A stretch of DNA of 64,000 nucleotides, taken from Neospora caninum Liverpool. Taxonomy: Eukaryota > Apicomplexa > Conoidasida > Eucoccidiorida > Sarcocystidae. The stretch lies in NCBI RefSeq assembly GCF_000208865.1, contig NC_018390.1, forward strand, positions 2,994,270 through 3,058,269. Direction: 5' to 3'. Positions within the stretch are counted from its first letter, which is position 1. Each line of letters opens with the position of its first letter. The notes under the pieces are model-generated. The model was not told where the DNA came from. It saw only the letters and a list, made by a program, of their open reading frames with translations, and ran no database searches. Positions 49,401 to 60,674 of this stretch are shown here, in pieces. The position numbers were made by a program, and so were the translations under genes.

Positions 49401-52400
49401 CGCTCCTCGCCTGGCCTCTCGAGCGCAGGGGGAGAGATCGCAGAGAGATGTGCAGAAAGAGCGGCAGAGGGCGAGAAAGACTCAGAAAGAGACAGAAAAG
49501 AAGACACCACGGCCGAGTCGATTGACTCCGACGCAGGCAAGAACACGTGGGGCGTCTCGGGCGGAAACCACCTGCACTCCGGCTCGCCAGTCTGGACCGC
49601 CCGCAGGCTGTAGCCGTATATCCACCCTGGAGAGGCAAACAGTGAGAGACATGCAAAGGACGAAACCGCGATGGGGAACGGCGTTTATAGGAGCAACAAG
49701 AACACGCGAGAAAACACAGGTAAGCCGGGCGATGGGGAGTCGATGTGAGAAGTCGGCGAGGCCGAGAAGGCAGTCCAGGTTATTCAAAGGACGCGACCTA
49801 GCGCCGGTGGCGAGACCACCTCACGGAAAACGGGAAGAGAAGTCAAGCACGAGGCGCAACGGAGACGAACGGCACACGCAGAGAAACGATCAGAGACCAG
49901 GCAACGCGCGCGCCTCCGCAAAGACGACAGAGGCTTGTTGAAAATATCCTAAAAGCGCTGTTCCACGAGGTTCTTACCGGAGGTACTTTCAGTCGTGAGA
50001 GCGGCAACTAAATCGCTCGCGTCTGGTTTCCGTCCTTCGTTCTCTGTCTCTCCTCTCTCTCCTCCCGCTCGCTCACCTCCCCGCGAGGCACAGCATGCAC
50101 CGTGAGTTTCCCTCCTTCCGTTTTCACTGCGCCCTTCGCAAAGCCTCGCGTCGCTTTCACTCGCTCCAAGTCGCTCTGGCGAGCCGTGCGACTCTCCGCC
50201 TCTCCCGCAACCGCCGTCGCAGGCCCTCTGCTCGTCCACCTCGCCTCCACGCGTCTGTCTCGGGCTTTCTTCCCTCCCCACTGCTGTCACGGGTTTGCTC
50301 TCAGGCGACGCAGCCTGCCCCGTCGCCTGGCCTGTCGGGTTGCCCTCGGCCCCGCCGCCCGCGGGGCCTCGCGCCAGGCTGCGCCGCCCCGGCGCCCATG
50401 CTCCTGCCGGCGCCCAGACCGGTGCGCGCCGCGGTTCCGTGTCTCCGCCGGTCGCCTCTTCGCCTGACCTCTCTCTGTCTTCTCGCTGGGTCTCGCCGGG
50501 ACGCGAGGCGCCGTGCGCGGAAAGCGCCGGAAAATCGACCGCCGCGGGCACTGCCGGAGCCGCAAAGGTCGAAATCAACGCCTCGGCGTACCCTCGCGGT
50601 CGCGCCTTCGCGGCAACTTTCAAACTCCCAGCAGAGCTCGGCCTTCCTCTCGCCTTCGCGTCCTCCAGCGGAGGCGTCTGGGTGGCCTTCGGCCCGGAGA
50701 CCGCCTCAGACGGCGAGAGGCCAGAGCCCGCGGGGCGCTGGACACCCGACCCTTTCCCAGCATGCGCACCCGCAGCAGGCGTTGCCCGCGGCTCTTCTTT
50801 GCCGCATGCGGACCTCGCAGAAACGCGAAGCGCCTGGGACTGGGCGGCAGACCGCGGCGTGGCCTTTGCATCTTCCGAGGCTCTGCTCGAACTGGAAGGT
50901 TTTGTCTCAGCAGCGAGGTCACCGAATCGCGACGGCGACGCGTCGTTTCGCCGCATTTCTTTCTCGCGCGTCTCTGGAGACGAACCAGATCCTTCCGAAC
51001 TGATCCGGCCCGCTTGACGCTTTTCTCGCAGGCCTTGGCTGTGCCGCGCCTCGTCGCCTCTCTCAAGAGACGCCAACGAAACGGACGAAGCAAAGGAAGG
51101 GGCGGACGACGCTTCTGGCGTGTCTCGCGCGCTCGCTCGCCTTGTGCCGGCAGTGGAAACAGACGCCGAAGACGGCGAAAGTCTCATCGCCGACTCTGCT
51201 GCGGCGCCGAAGGATGCAGCCTTTGGAGGCTCGGACGGACTCGCCGCCGACGGAGGCGTCTCCTATCGGAACACGCAGGACAAAAACAACCACTGCGGCC
51301 GTGAGGAGCTCTCAGAAGGCACAGAGAGACCGGCGCCCAATGACTCAACGAAGGAATAGACGCAGACGCACATCCACATACAGAGAAAATATAGGCCAGA
51401 GAAGACTGAACTGGGTCTGAAAGTTCGTGTTGGGAAAAACGCCTCTTTCCAAAAACTCCCGACTCCTCGGAAGAGACTCGAGCACAGGAAATAGTCCACA
51501 CCCGCCATGAATCGGCATACGTCTCTGGCTACGATGACATGTGTGTGTGTGGCTCTTTGAAGTGTATCTGCACTTACCGGGCGTTTCCCCGGAGCGAGAT
51601 TCCCGGAGGAAGGATCTTTGTCTCCTCGTTCTCTCTTTTCCGCCCCGCCTTCCGTTTCCTCTGAAGCGACAGACGAAGGGGTGAAGGCGCCTGAGCCCGT
51701 TCGCCGCTTTGAAGTCGCTCCCGCCGCGGGTTTTGCCGAGACGTGTCGCGAGGTCCCCGCGTCGCGGGGCGAAGACGCGCTGCCTTCGTCGCTGCCTTCT
51801 CTGCATGCGTCGGCTGTCTCGTTGGCTTCCTGCGCGGGCGCTCGCGGGCTGGAGTCCCGTCCTTCGTCCACGCAGCAGGCGAGACCGAGTTCCTGGTACA
51901 CGTCGTCTGCGACGATGACAACCAAGTCGGGGTTCTCGTGGACGTACGGCTCGAGGATGTCTCTCAACTCGGCGAGGCGTTCGTCGTCCTCGTCGATTTC
52001 CTCGCCACAGACCGCCTGGAGAAGCCGCTCGAGGTGCGCGACGTGCAGGCGGTGGAGATCGAGCATTGCGCCGAGTTGCGCGATTCTCTCCTGCCTCCAT
52101 TCGCCGTTTCGCGTCCCTGGCGAGGACGCCTTTCCCGGGAGAGATGTCGCCTCCGAAACCGCTTCCTTGCCTCCGCGCTTCCTGCTCTTCTTCACGGGCG
52201 CCTCGGGAACGCGCTCCGCTGCCGGTCCCTGCACGGCCTCCAGCGCCGCTAGTTCGCCAGCCCAGCCGTCGATTTGGGAAGACAACGCGTCGATGAACTC
52301 CGTCATCCACTGCGCCGCCTCGCAAGTCGCAAAGCGACCGGCATCTCGCGCCGACCCCGCAAGCGCCGCGTGATCGTTTGGCTGCGAGCTGTGGCCTTGC

Positions 52401-53694
52401 GAGTAAAAAACGCGCCCCCGTTTATACCGAAGCTGGAAACATGAAAGCAACATCAATACACTTGAAACACACTCACATCAGGAGGGACTCCTCTATACGC
52501 GTCATGGGCTTCATCGAAAAGGTAAGTACAGACAGGAGATGCAGATGTATGTTCTGTAGATGCAGATATATGTTTTATAGATGCAGGTGCACGTTTCTAG
52601 CATACAGAATCATTCTTACGCCCATGCAGGCCAGCTAGCCAGAAAACCACGACACAGCGACATAGATATCGACAAATCGATCGGGACTTATCGGCACGTG
52701 TGCGTGGGTATACATACGGACATACATACATATGAAGGGACGAGGATGTATGATTACAAATACACAGACAGGTATTTAAAGACACCATGGCGTGAAGAGA
52801 TGAAGAAGGCCACGGGAGCTGGAGCCCAGAGCGCAGAACGGCGCGAGCAAAAGTGCAAGATCTGCGCGGGGTTTTTTCCGGAATAAAAAAAACGAGGAAC
52901 GACGGGCGTTAAAGAGGCAGAACGTCGAGTACCTCAATGCTCTTTCTCAACTCGGTCAAGGTGTCCTTGTTTCGAATGTCTTTGTCGCTGTAGTTGTGGA
53001 TCCAATCTGCACACGTAGACACACGAAAAGGAACCCCAGACCCTCGCGATGGCCCAAGACGCGAGGTGCGAAAAGAAAAAAGAGAAGAAAAAAGAGAGAA
53101 AGACCAAGAGAGAGGAAGACAAAGCGAGAAACAGAGAACAGAAAGACGCCCTTCGCGTAGAGTCGAGTTTCGTGTGAGTTGAACCTCTCCGTTTAAAACG
53201 CCGCGTGCGAGAAAAGAAAGAAGCCGTACCGGCTAGCTGCTGTTTCAGGCGATGGAGCTTGCGGAGTGCACCTTCGAGGTCTGCCTCGATCTTCGCCTTT
53301 GCGTCATTCACATGCTTGTAGTCCACCAACTCCAGCGTCGCCGTCCTCACGCTGTACTTCTTGCCTGAGAAGAGAGACCGGAAGTCCAAAGAGCGCCGGA
53401 GAGATGAGACACCATGGAAAACAGACAAGCACAAAAGACAAACGTGGAAGGACACAGGTCGGGAAAATCGGCCAGAAAAAACGAAATCGCCCAATGCCTG
53501 CACTTTGCACTGGGCCTCTTGTCCCATGAGCATTGTCTTACAAATGCACGTAGATATACACAAATAGAGAGACACATATAGACATATATAGATACATGCA
53601 TATATATATATATATGTAAGTATATTTATATATAAGTATATTTGTATATATTTATTAGATATACACAGATAGAGAGAGACACACATACAGACAT

Positions 53695-53730
<36 letters not shown>

Positions 53731-54220
53731 GTAAGTATATTTATATATATAAAAATATTTGTATATATTTTTATGCAGTACATAGATATAGATATGTCTG
53801 TAAATATCAAGATACGTATAGATATGTTTGTGGACGCGTGAGGATATTCCAGGCTTCCGAGAGACAGAGAGGAAAGAAATCAAATTGCAAGAGACATGCA
53901 GGATTTTCGGCACAAAGATTGGGAAAGGCCCCAAATAACTCGACACTTCACGAGTGTTTGCATCTCAGCGGCGTTGTTTCCGCAAAACGTTTTTTTGGAA
54001 AACAGGAATTCGTGGGTAAGCAGAGCAGGGAGACTGCGGGGGGCGGTGACGCACCTCTGACAACTTCTTTTTTCGCCTCGTCGACGAGGTGGTCTTTCCT
54101 CTCCACGAACTGGCGGTTGAACTCGAGCAACTCTTGCCATCGTTCATCGTAGGCGTCGATGCATGCGCGAACCTCCCGCAGCGCCTTGTCCACCTCTGTG
54201 TGGAGCTTCTTCAGAGCCAT
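46233..54220 (-). CDS. NOT3: CCR4-NOT subunit 3/5-like protein apparently continuing into a C-terminal SH3-like domain
   Basis: NOT3/5 is a scaffold of the CCR4-NOT deadenylase. Exons (minus): 54220-54055, 53364-53230, 53006-52933, 52432-51578, 51262-49978, 49626-47277, 46845-46758, 46247-46233; all listed phases join, about 1,655 aa. The first four carry the family N terminus: VDKALREVRACIDAYDERWQ, a Lys-rich KAKIEADLEGALRKLHRLK, DWIHNYSDKDIRNKDTLTEL, and later QWMTEFIDALSSQIDGW and QERIAQLGAMLDLHRLHVAH. About 12-16 residues matching the family segment around METQMERFK seem missing between 52933 and 52432, so a micro-exon may be hidden there. The rest is Ser/Ala/Gly-rich. Near residue 839 lies GWIYGYSL...CRWFPPE. 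The end reads EKGERVEVLVHHRQGWIFGR, then, across the 47277/46845 junction, RRGWFPDYM, an SH3-like pattern. No C-terminal NOT box was found. Alternative: NOT3 stops at 49949 (TAG just past the GTAAGA donor) and a second gene supplies the SH3 part. Confidence 0.72.
46434..46472. repeat. (TA)n microsatellite cluster
   Basis: Two TA runs separated by a few bases, in the intron between the last exons of the NOT3 gene model or just 3' of it, depending on the model. A C-homopolymer of about 14 bases also lies near 46941, in the intron to the left of 47277. Confidence 0.9.
53556..53773. repeat. tandem duplication of a ~105-base AT-rich unit in NOT3 intron 1
   Basis: Two copies, about 53556-53654 and 53659-53773, each start GATATACACA(A/G)ATAGAGAGA, pass through a TA run, then share TATGTAAGTATATTTATATA and TTTGTATATATTT. 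The copies differ mainly in TA-run length and a few substitutions. The repeat lies between exon 1 (ending 54055) and exon 2 (starting 53364). Confidence 0.9.
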
Positions 54221-57200
54221 GTCTGGAGAGGAAAAACGCGCAAGATGCATATCTTGACTGATAGGCCGACAAACAGTTGAAGAAAGGACAAGGCCTTTAG
54301 ACGCGACGGACTCTGAGAAGCATCGAGCAACGGACACTTCTTCAGGCGACCGCGCCGCACGGAGGACAGCGCGACAGAGAGAATCCGTCTTCCTTCTTAA
54401 AAGAGGCAGAGCGTTTTGAGTGTTGTCAAGACGAGAAGGAACGGAGAGGCGCACTCGGCGCGGAAAGCGCGCGCGTCCAGAATGCAGAGAGCTTGAAGCC
54501 AGAGAGACGACCGCCGCATGCTTCAGAAGAGAAGACCCGGGAGAGGGAAGAATCGCAGGATTTGAGCGGCAAGACAGGAGGAAGAGGAGCGAACAAAATG
54601 TGCGGGTTCTCAGAGAGGAAAGAAGTCCCCACGAGAGAAAAGAGAGGAGGAGGCGTTCCGCGTGTCCACGGCCACAAAAGAGAGAGGCAGAAAAGGTGAG
54701 GGACGGAAGGCGACGGAACACGAGACACAGAGGATCGACGAAGAGCAAATGCGGTGTGGCGTCGAAAGAGGAAAGAAAATCGCGACCGAAACGCAGCCTC
54801 GAGGCAAGCGACGCGCAGAAGCAAGACACAAATTTAAGATCTTCTTAAACGCCGGATCCACCGGCAGCGTCGCGGCATTCGGCCACAAAGCGGGGACGAA
54901 GATAGAGAGAGAAAGAGAAGCGGGCTCAAAAACGACTCAAGATCCGAGAGGAAATAAACACAGCTGTCGCGCGGGAGGAGACAACCGAGCAAAGCGATGA
55001 GAGTGCCTGGACTCTCCTCCGCTTCTTTTCCCCTCGAGGACGAACCGTGGGAGGTCCCGGCGCGGAACGGCCAGCTCTTCGAGAAGGGAAACGCGAAAGA
55101 CGCAGACGGAGAAGAAGCAAAAGAGGGGAAGCTGACGGAAAGAGAGAGAGCGAGGCAGTTTCTCGAAGAAGAAGGGAGAGGAGCGACAGAAGAGGACGAA
55201 GGACACACCAGAGACTGACGCCTGAGAAGTGTATTCCATATGGCGGGGACGATGAGGGAGAGAAGCTAAAAGATGGAATGTGGAAAAAAACGGCCAGAAG
55301 CCCGAAGGCGATTCATCGCGAGAAGAGGACGCGCACGCCATGTCTGCTTACCCGCCGACGATCCCCGTGGTTTCCACAGCTCATTTCGCCCGTATGGTCG
55401 CCTTCCCCCAAACACATGGGTCCAGTTGGGCAACGCTCTTTCCTGTCCCGGTATGAAGTCTCTTACCTTCGGTGAACGGCACTCCGCAGTCTCTCGAACT
55501 TGTTCTCGGGCGCCGCCGCCCTAAAAACTGCTAAACCCTTCCTGGCCCCTCTATGTGTTCCCTGTTGGAGAGAGCAGCCTTCGCAAAAGAGTCGGACTCT
55601 GTTTGGTCGGTCCACACGGTATGCGCGTTCTTCGAGTCTTCTTTCAGTTCCCGTCTCTGTTCCGGCTCTGGGAACCCCCTTTCTGCGACGCGGGCGCAGT
55701 TGCAAAAACCACGAAAGCGGCCGGAACCGGAAACTCCCCCTGTCAGCCCCGCCCTCGATCTGCCTTTCGCCGCGAAGAGAGACAGACCACAAGACGCTCC
55801 CAGAGGCCCGATTTGGAGCCGCAAGGCGAGAAAAGACAAGCTGGCAAGCTTCTGCCACAGGTTCTTCTGACGAAGAAGAGGGAAGCGAGGTGGACGACTC
55901 CAGTCGCCGCCACTCGCTTTCTGTCGGGGCGAAAGCGCCTCCGCCGCGAACTTTCTCGTGGCGGCCGCGTTCTCTGCTGTGTCTGGACGAAGAAGAGGCG
56001 ATTCAAGCAGCTGGTGGAAACGAGACAGCAGCTGAGAAAACAGCGCCGCTCTCCCGGGCGCGAAGGACGGGAGGACGACGCCCAAAACCGGCCGCACGGA
56101 GTCAGGCGGTTGCCGACTGGAAAAAATCCGAGACATGCGAGACTGGAGAAGGCGTCTGTCGTCCGGGTCTAAAGCAAGCGCGCGAAAGGGAAAAGACGCA
56201 GGTAGACAGCCGGGAAAACGAAAGACGAAAAAAACGCACACGCACGAGGCCTTCCGCGCGTGGATATTTCGGCAAGGCGGGTGTGACGAACCGCGCGAAG
56301 CAATCGGTCCAAAAGGATGAACTTGTTTATTCGCCAGCCTCGTCGCTTCGCTCCTCTGTTTCTGGAGAAGGAGGTCTTCGGGGAACGTGGAATCATCGTT
56401 GTGTGGCACGATCCTCGGCCCCCGAATTCGACGCGCTTTTTCCAGGCGGTTCAAGAGAGCGCCCGGCCCCCGCGTGTTTTTTACGCAGCCGCAAAAATGG
56501 GGAAAAACGCGGACGATCGTTGGCACCGCAAAAACACCACCCCCCTCTCAGCTGTGCGCTGGATGTCAAACGGGAAAAGATTTGACGCAAAGTGGACGCT
56601 CTCGCAAAGCGGCGCGCGAAGCGCAGAGAAGCGGTTTGCTGCAGGGACCGCCCGGTGCATTGGCAAAAACATTCAGAAAAAGCGTGCACACTGGAGACCG
56701 GTTGCGTCCTCGAGACTAAAAGCGCCTCCTCAAGGACGATGCCTCGCGCCTTCCCAGAGGGATTGAACATTTTTGAGTTCGTGCCTGCCGCGACTCATGA
56801 TGCACACCCCACTGTGCAGCATTCCACCTTTCGATCTGCAGCGAAAACAGGCCGCTTTGTCGCTTTCCAGCTCAGAAAAAAGCCAGACACCGCGCAGTCG
56901 GCCCGTCGTGCACGGCACCATGGGGCTGTGCTCTACGAACTGTTCGGCGAACGAAAAGCGAGTCGCCCTACGCCAATGCCCTCCGTGCACGTGGTCTGAT
57001 ACTTTAGACAAACGCATTTTTCATCTCTACAAGGAGCATCTCTTGGCTCTGGGTTGGGTGTGCAGTCAACGACGCATAGGATGCCTCTTTATTAACGTTT
57101 TGACGCGTTCTCCGAACACTCGGCCAGGCACAGCTGGACGACCCAGCTGCAGGCTGAAACACCTGAAACAAGCCTCAGGCAAGTTGCGTACCGCGTCCTG

Positions 57201-57469
57201 GGCACGGCAAACTGACAAATACAGAAATGATGAAAAGGACTGTAAAAAAAGCAGGCTGGTAGGTCCCTGGGGCAGGGGGCCCTGGAATCGAGTCTCGCAT
57301 CGTCTGTTGTCGCTGGAGTTGTATCGGTCGCCTGCGGCTGCGATCTGTTGTGATCCGAGACGGAGTTTAGGTAGCCGAGATTCCCCGCCGATGGGACTTT
57401 AAATCACAAAGGAGAAAAAGAAACGATTGGCCGGAAGAAAGGCAACGAAAAGCCCACGAGACAAAGAAG
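54221..57469. other. GC-rich 5' flank of the NOT3 gene, no recognised gene
   Basis: This stretch lies upstream of the minus-strand NOT3 start. A good acceptor (CTCTCCAG) directly precedes the NOT3 ATG, so a 5' UTR intron and non-coding first exon probably lie here. Open frames of 361 codons (plus, 55500-56585) and 331 codons (minus, 55531-56526) overlap each other and show only Arg/Ser/Lys-rich sequence without domains; in GC-rich DNA such mutual shadows are common. A plus frame at 56773-57402 (209 codons) was also examined; no domain was found. Confidence 0.5.
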
Positions 57470-57542
57470 TTCCCACGCCGGGACTCGAACCCGGGTCGCC
57501 CGGGTGAAAGCCGGGTATCCTAACCACCTAGACTACATGGGA
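57470..57542 (-). tRNA. tRNA-Glu (UUC)
   Basis: Minus-strand cloverleaf. The acceptor is TCCCATG/CGTGGGA (one T-G pair) with discriminator A; the D arm contains GTCTAGGTGGTTAGGAT; the anticodon stem is CCCGG/CCGGG with loop CTTTCAC (anticodon UUC); the T arm is CGGG-TTCGAGT-CCCG. It has no intron and no encoded CCA. Confidence 0.95.
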
Positions 57543-58581
57543 TGTTTCCCTCTCTCTGTCCGCGTGCGCGGATGCGCATTTCTTGGATATTTTGCCGGAG
57601 TCGTTCAAAACTTACCGGGAAACTGAAGCTTGCTCATCACCGGTGTGTGCAGTTTCATCTGCGTGTTCGAACTCTCGCTGGTGGATGGCCGTCGGAGGAT
57701 GCCGCCCTCCGTGCGCCGTCTATAGGTCTCAGCTTTACCAGTACCATCACGTCAGGCAGTTTGATGCCACTGTCGTCTAGAAGGTGAAGGAGTAGAAACT
57801 CTGTTTTATGTTCGTGTACCGTTCTACAAGCGAGGGATGGCAAGAACTGCTTCTTCTCTCAGCACTTCAGCAGCGCTTGTCAGTTCGATGCTGTGTAAAG
57901 ATCGAGAGAGACGGAACATGGTGACCGCGTCTGCCACCATACTGTCACGAACGGCAGCCAAGCTGACAGATTGGACTCAATACGATTTGCTGACACTATT
58001 CCACGTCTCCGTTGAATATCTTCGAGACAGCTCTATGCTCGGGAAAATCCGCTGGGACCGAGTATGTTGATCGCGACTGGCAACCTGGGATTGCGCCGGG
58101 TTTACACGTTACTTGCTGCCTGTTGCTCCACCCTTGATCCTTGGCCACCGACAGAAACCGAATCACTGTTCGTTCGCGCTAGGCAGCCCGCGGCCTTCTA
58201 GTTTTACATGTGTTTTTGAGGAAGAGGAAATGCAGGGTGAGGCGGTAGCCCCTCCTGTTAGAATGTATGCTTGGTAGAGCTTCCTTCTTTCTCCACGGCA
58301 GCTCCATCTCAGTTTCTGCCTCCTTTCATTCCCCCCTTTAGTTTCGGGCTGTGCTGAGGAGTTACCTGGTGCCTCGCTCTGTCCGACACCAACTGAGAGG
58401 ACTGACAGGGATCATTAGCTCCGCCGAAAGTTCCTCACCCGCCAGGCGAGGGAAGACAAAGAGGCGTGCATCTGGTGCAGTTCCCACACTTTACTGTCCT
58501 AGCCCAAGTAAGTTCGAGCCTAAATTGCATTCAAATTGGACGGTTCAGGTAGCAACAGAAATCCCGAGTCAAGTTGCCAAT
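57543..58581. other. balanced-composition stretch with possible exons on either strand
   Basis: No family was recognised. On the plus strand two open segments with consensus splice sites join in phase: about 57831-58061 (donor CGA|GTATGT) and 58342-58507 (acceptor CCCTTTAG, donor AA|GTAAGT), with a possible third at 58896-58977 (donor AG|GTAAGC). The minus strand over the same area is equally open, with its own AG|GTAACT donor near 58363. The strand therefore cannot be decided and I make no CDS call. Confidence 0.3.
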
Positions 58582-58653
58582 AGGTCCTACTGGGATTTGA
58601 ACCCAGGTCGGCGGATTCAGAGTCCGCAGTGCTAACCGCTACACCATAGAACC
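58582..58653 (-). tRNA. tRNA-Gln (CUG)
   Basis: Minus-strand cloverleaf of 72 bases. The acceptor is GGTTCTA/TAGGACC (one T-G pair), the D arm contains GGTGTAGCGGTTAGCAC, the anticodon stem is GCGGA/TCCGC with loop CTCTGAA (anticodon CUG), and the T arm is CTGGG-TTCAAAT-CCCAG. It has no intron. If the plus-strand exon chain around it is real, this tRNA lies in an intron in antisense orientation. Confidence 0.95.
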
Positions 58654-60674
58654 GATAGTCATCCGAGTTCGTTACGAGTTTTTGCGGGAGTGCGATGTCC
58701 CGCTCTGGACCGCCTTGTTATTTGCCGTGTAGCACGGAAGCTTTCCATACCGATACACGCGAGTGTGTGCACGGTACTCTAACCGCTCCCTCCATGATCA
58801 CTCCTGTGGCATTCCACGAGTCGCCGCTGCCAGAGGACAAGACCCTCGAAACAGCCCGCTCGCGAGTACTTTGAAAAACACGTTTCCCACTTCAGCTGAG
58901 TGCCAGCTACCCACCTCTTGCAGCCGACGCGGACTCACTCGTCTTGACGTAGCCAGCAAGAAGAACAGAAACGGGAGGTAAGCCTTGAGATAACATCTCG
59001 AAGGCCGCGGGGCTTGGAAACCGGTTTCAAGCTCGTAGTCGCTACCAGATTTCGTATGTATTATTACGCCACGTCCCCTTGCACTTCTCGGATACAAGTA
59101 CTCTTAGCAGTTCGGCAGCTGACCGTACGCAGGCTGCGGGGAGAACCCTACTACGGTTACACGCCATGCACTCCGCCACTCGGCCATCCACCGCTCGCTA
59201 ACAGCGTCCTTGGCAACTCCGCTGATCCTCCGATTCTACGTTGGTCAAGCAACTCTCAAAAGATTGGCAGTTGAACTCGGGAGAGTGGTCACCAAGTGGG
59301 TATCTCCGATAAAAAACTGTCAACGCAGGCAGATTACATTCCCCCCATTGAGGCACATCGTGTGAATCGCTGCTGCTACTTGTGGAGGATAGTTTTGGTG
59401 TCCTTTGCAGACCACCAACCAGATTCAGTGGTCCTTTTTCGCATCCATATGACGACGAACCAACAGGGATCGTTCACCGGAGATACTGCAGATACCTTGC
59501 CGAGAAAAAAAGGAATCTATCGTCGGAACAGTGACAACGAAACCAACAAGGGTCGAACGGTCGTCCTGTCCATGTCTACTCGTCCCTGAATACAGCGCGC
59601 CCGCCAAAGGTTCGTCTCCTATAGAAGCTGCCTAGATATCTGATTTTATACATCCCAGCGCCGTTTTGTTCTGCGCATGCGTACGTGTTCGTTTTCCGGG
59701 GCACATGGTTAGCCTTTTCAAATGCAGTTGATGTGGTGAGGCACCGGGCTGTGAGCACGGCGGCCGGTGTCTGAGTGGAGCTGTGGCGACATTGTTCTTT
59801 AACGCTTGCGATCTACTTTACGCTTTGTGTGGACACACACAAGCGGCCTTAAAGTCCGAAATGTGACGCCGGCGCTTCGTTGGTCGCAGCTAAATGCGTG
59901 AGGGGCGCTCAAGCCTATGTGAACTGCAGGTACAGCCGACGCTCCTGCGACCGGCAAAGACGTGGCGCTACAGCCACTCGCCTACCACGGCGGATGCCCC
60001 CAGCGAAACAATGTGCGAATCCTCGAGCAAGGATTAACGGAGAGGGAACGTTGGCGGTTCGCCGCCGATCTCTGCGACGGCGGTGTTGCAAGTTCACACA
60101 CAGACTGAAGGTACGAGGCCACATGCAATGCCACGCCGTACAGGACATGTTTGATGACAATGCGGACCAAGACAAAGCTGTTCTCCCGTCGGATGTTTAT
60201 GCAAAATGCCTGATCTGGTACAGCAGCGCATTTCCGCGATCGTTGCCGACAGCCAAGAAGCCGTTGTCGCAGCTGAAGAGCGAAAGAAGCAATGCATACG
60301 GAAGCAAAAATGCATGAGTAGCCAAACCCCGTCGCCGGCTTCACACTTCAGAACGACACCACGAGAGATTGGGAACTGCCGGCCTCTGCGGCCAGGCGTA
60401 ACGGCAAAGGAACGGTAACTGAACTCCCACAATCTGAGACAGCACCCTAGACACATTCCCCATTTCCTTCTTCGTTTCCTTCCCGTTCCCTTCTTCGTTT
60501 CCTTCGACGCTTCGGGCATGCTGACTGGCGCCGTACCCGAGGGGTCGGCAGGTGTCCAGCGAAACGAGAGGGCAAAAGCGTCTCGCACACCCCAAAGGCG
60601 AGAATCGTCAACGAAAAATCACGTGAAATACATACCAGGGAGCGCGCAGCGGCCTCCCCGGGTCGCACATGCAC
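58654..60674. other. intergenic stretch 3' of the UTP18 gene
   Basis: Balanced composition, no microsatellites, only short frames on both strands (longest plus 59880-60317, minus 60094-60588). I searched the minus frames for the last WD40 blade expected of UTP18 and did not find it. A direct repeat lies near 60462-60506. Confidence 0.5.
60462..60506. repeat. two tandem copies of a ~22-base pyrimidine unit
   Basis: The element TTCCTTCTTCGTTTCCTTC occurs twice with a few mismatched bases between, just downstream (minus strand) of the inferred UTP18 stop. Confidence 0.85.

Noticed and set aside
55500..56585. Overlapping 361-codon (plus) and 331-codon (minus) frames
   Set aside because: Mutual shadows in GC-rich 5' flank. 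Neither has a recognisable domain, and no convincing splice structure was seen.
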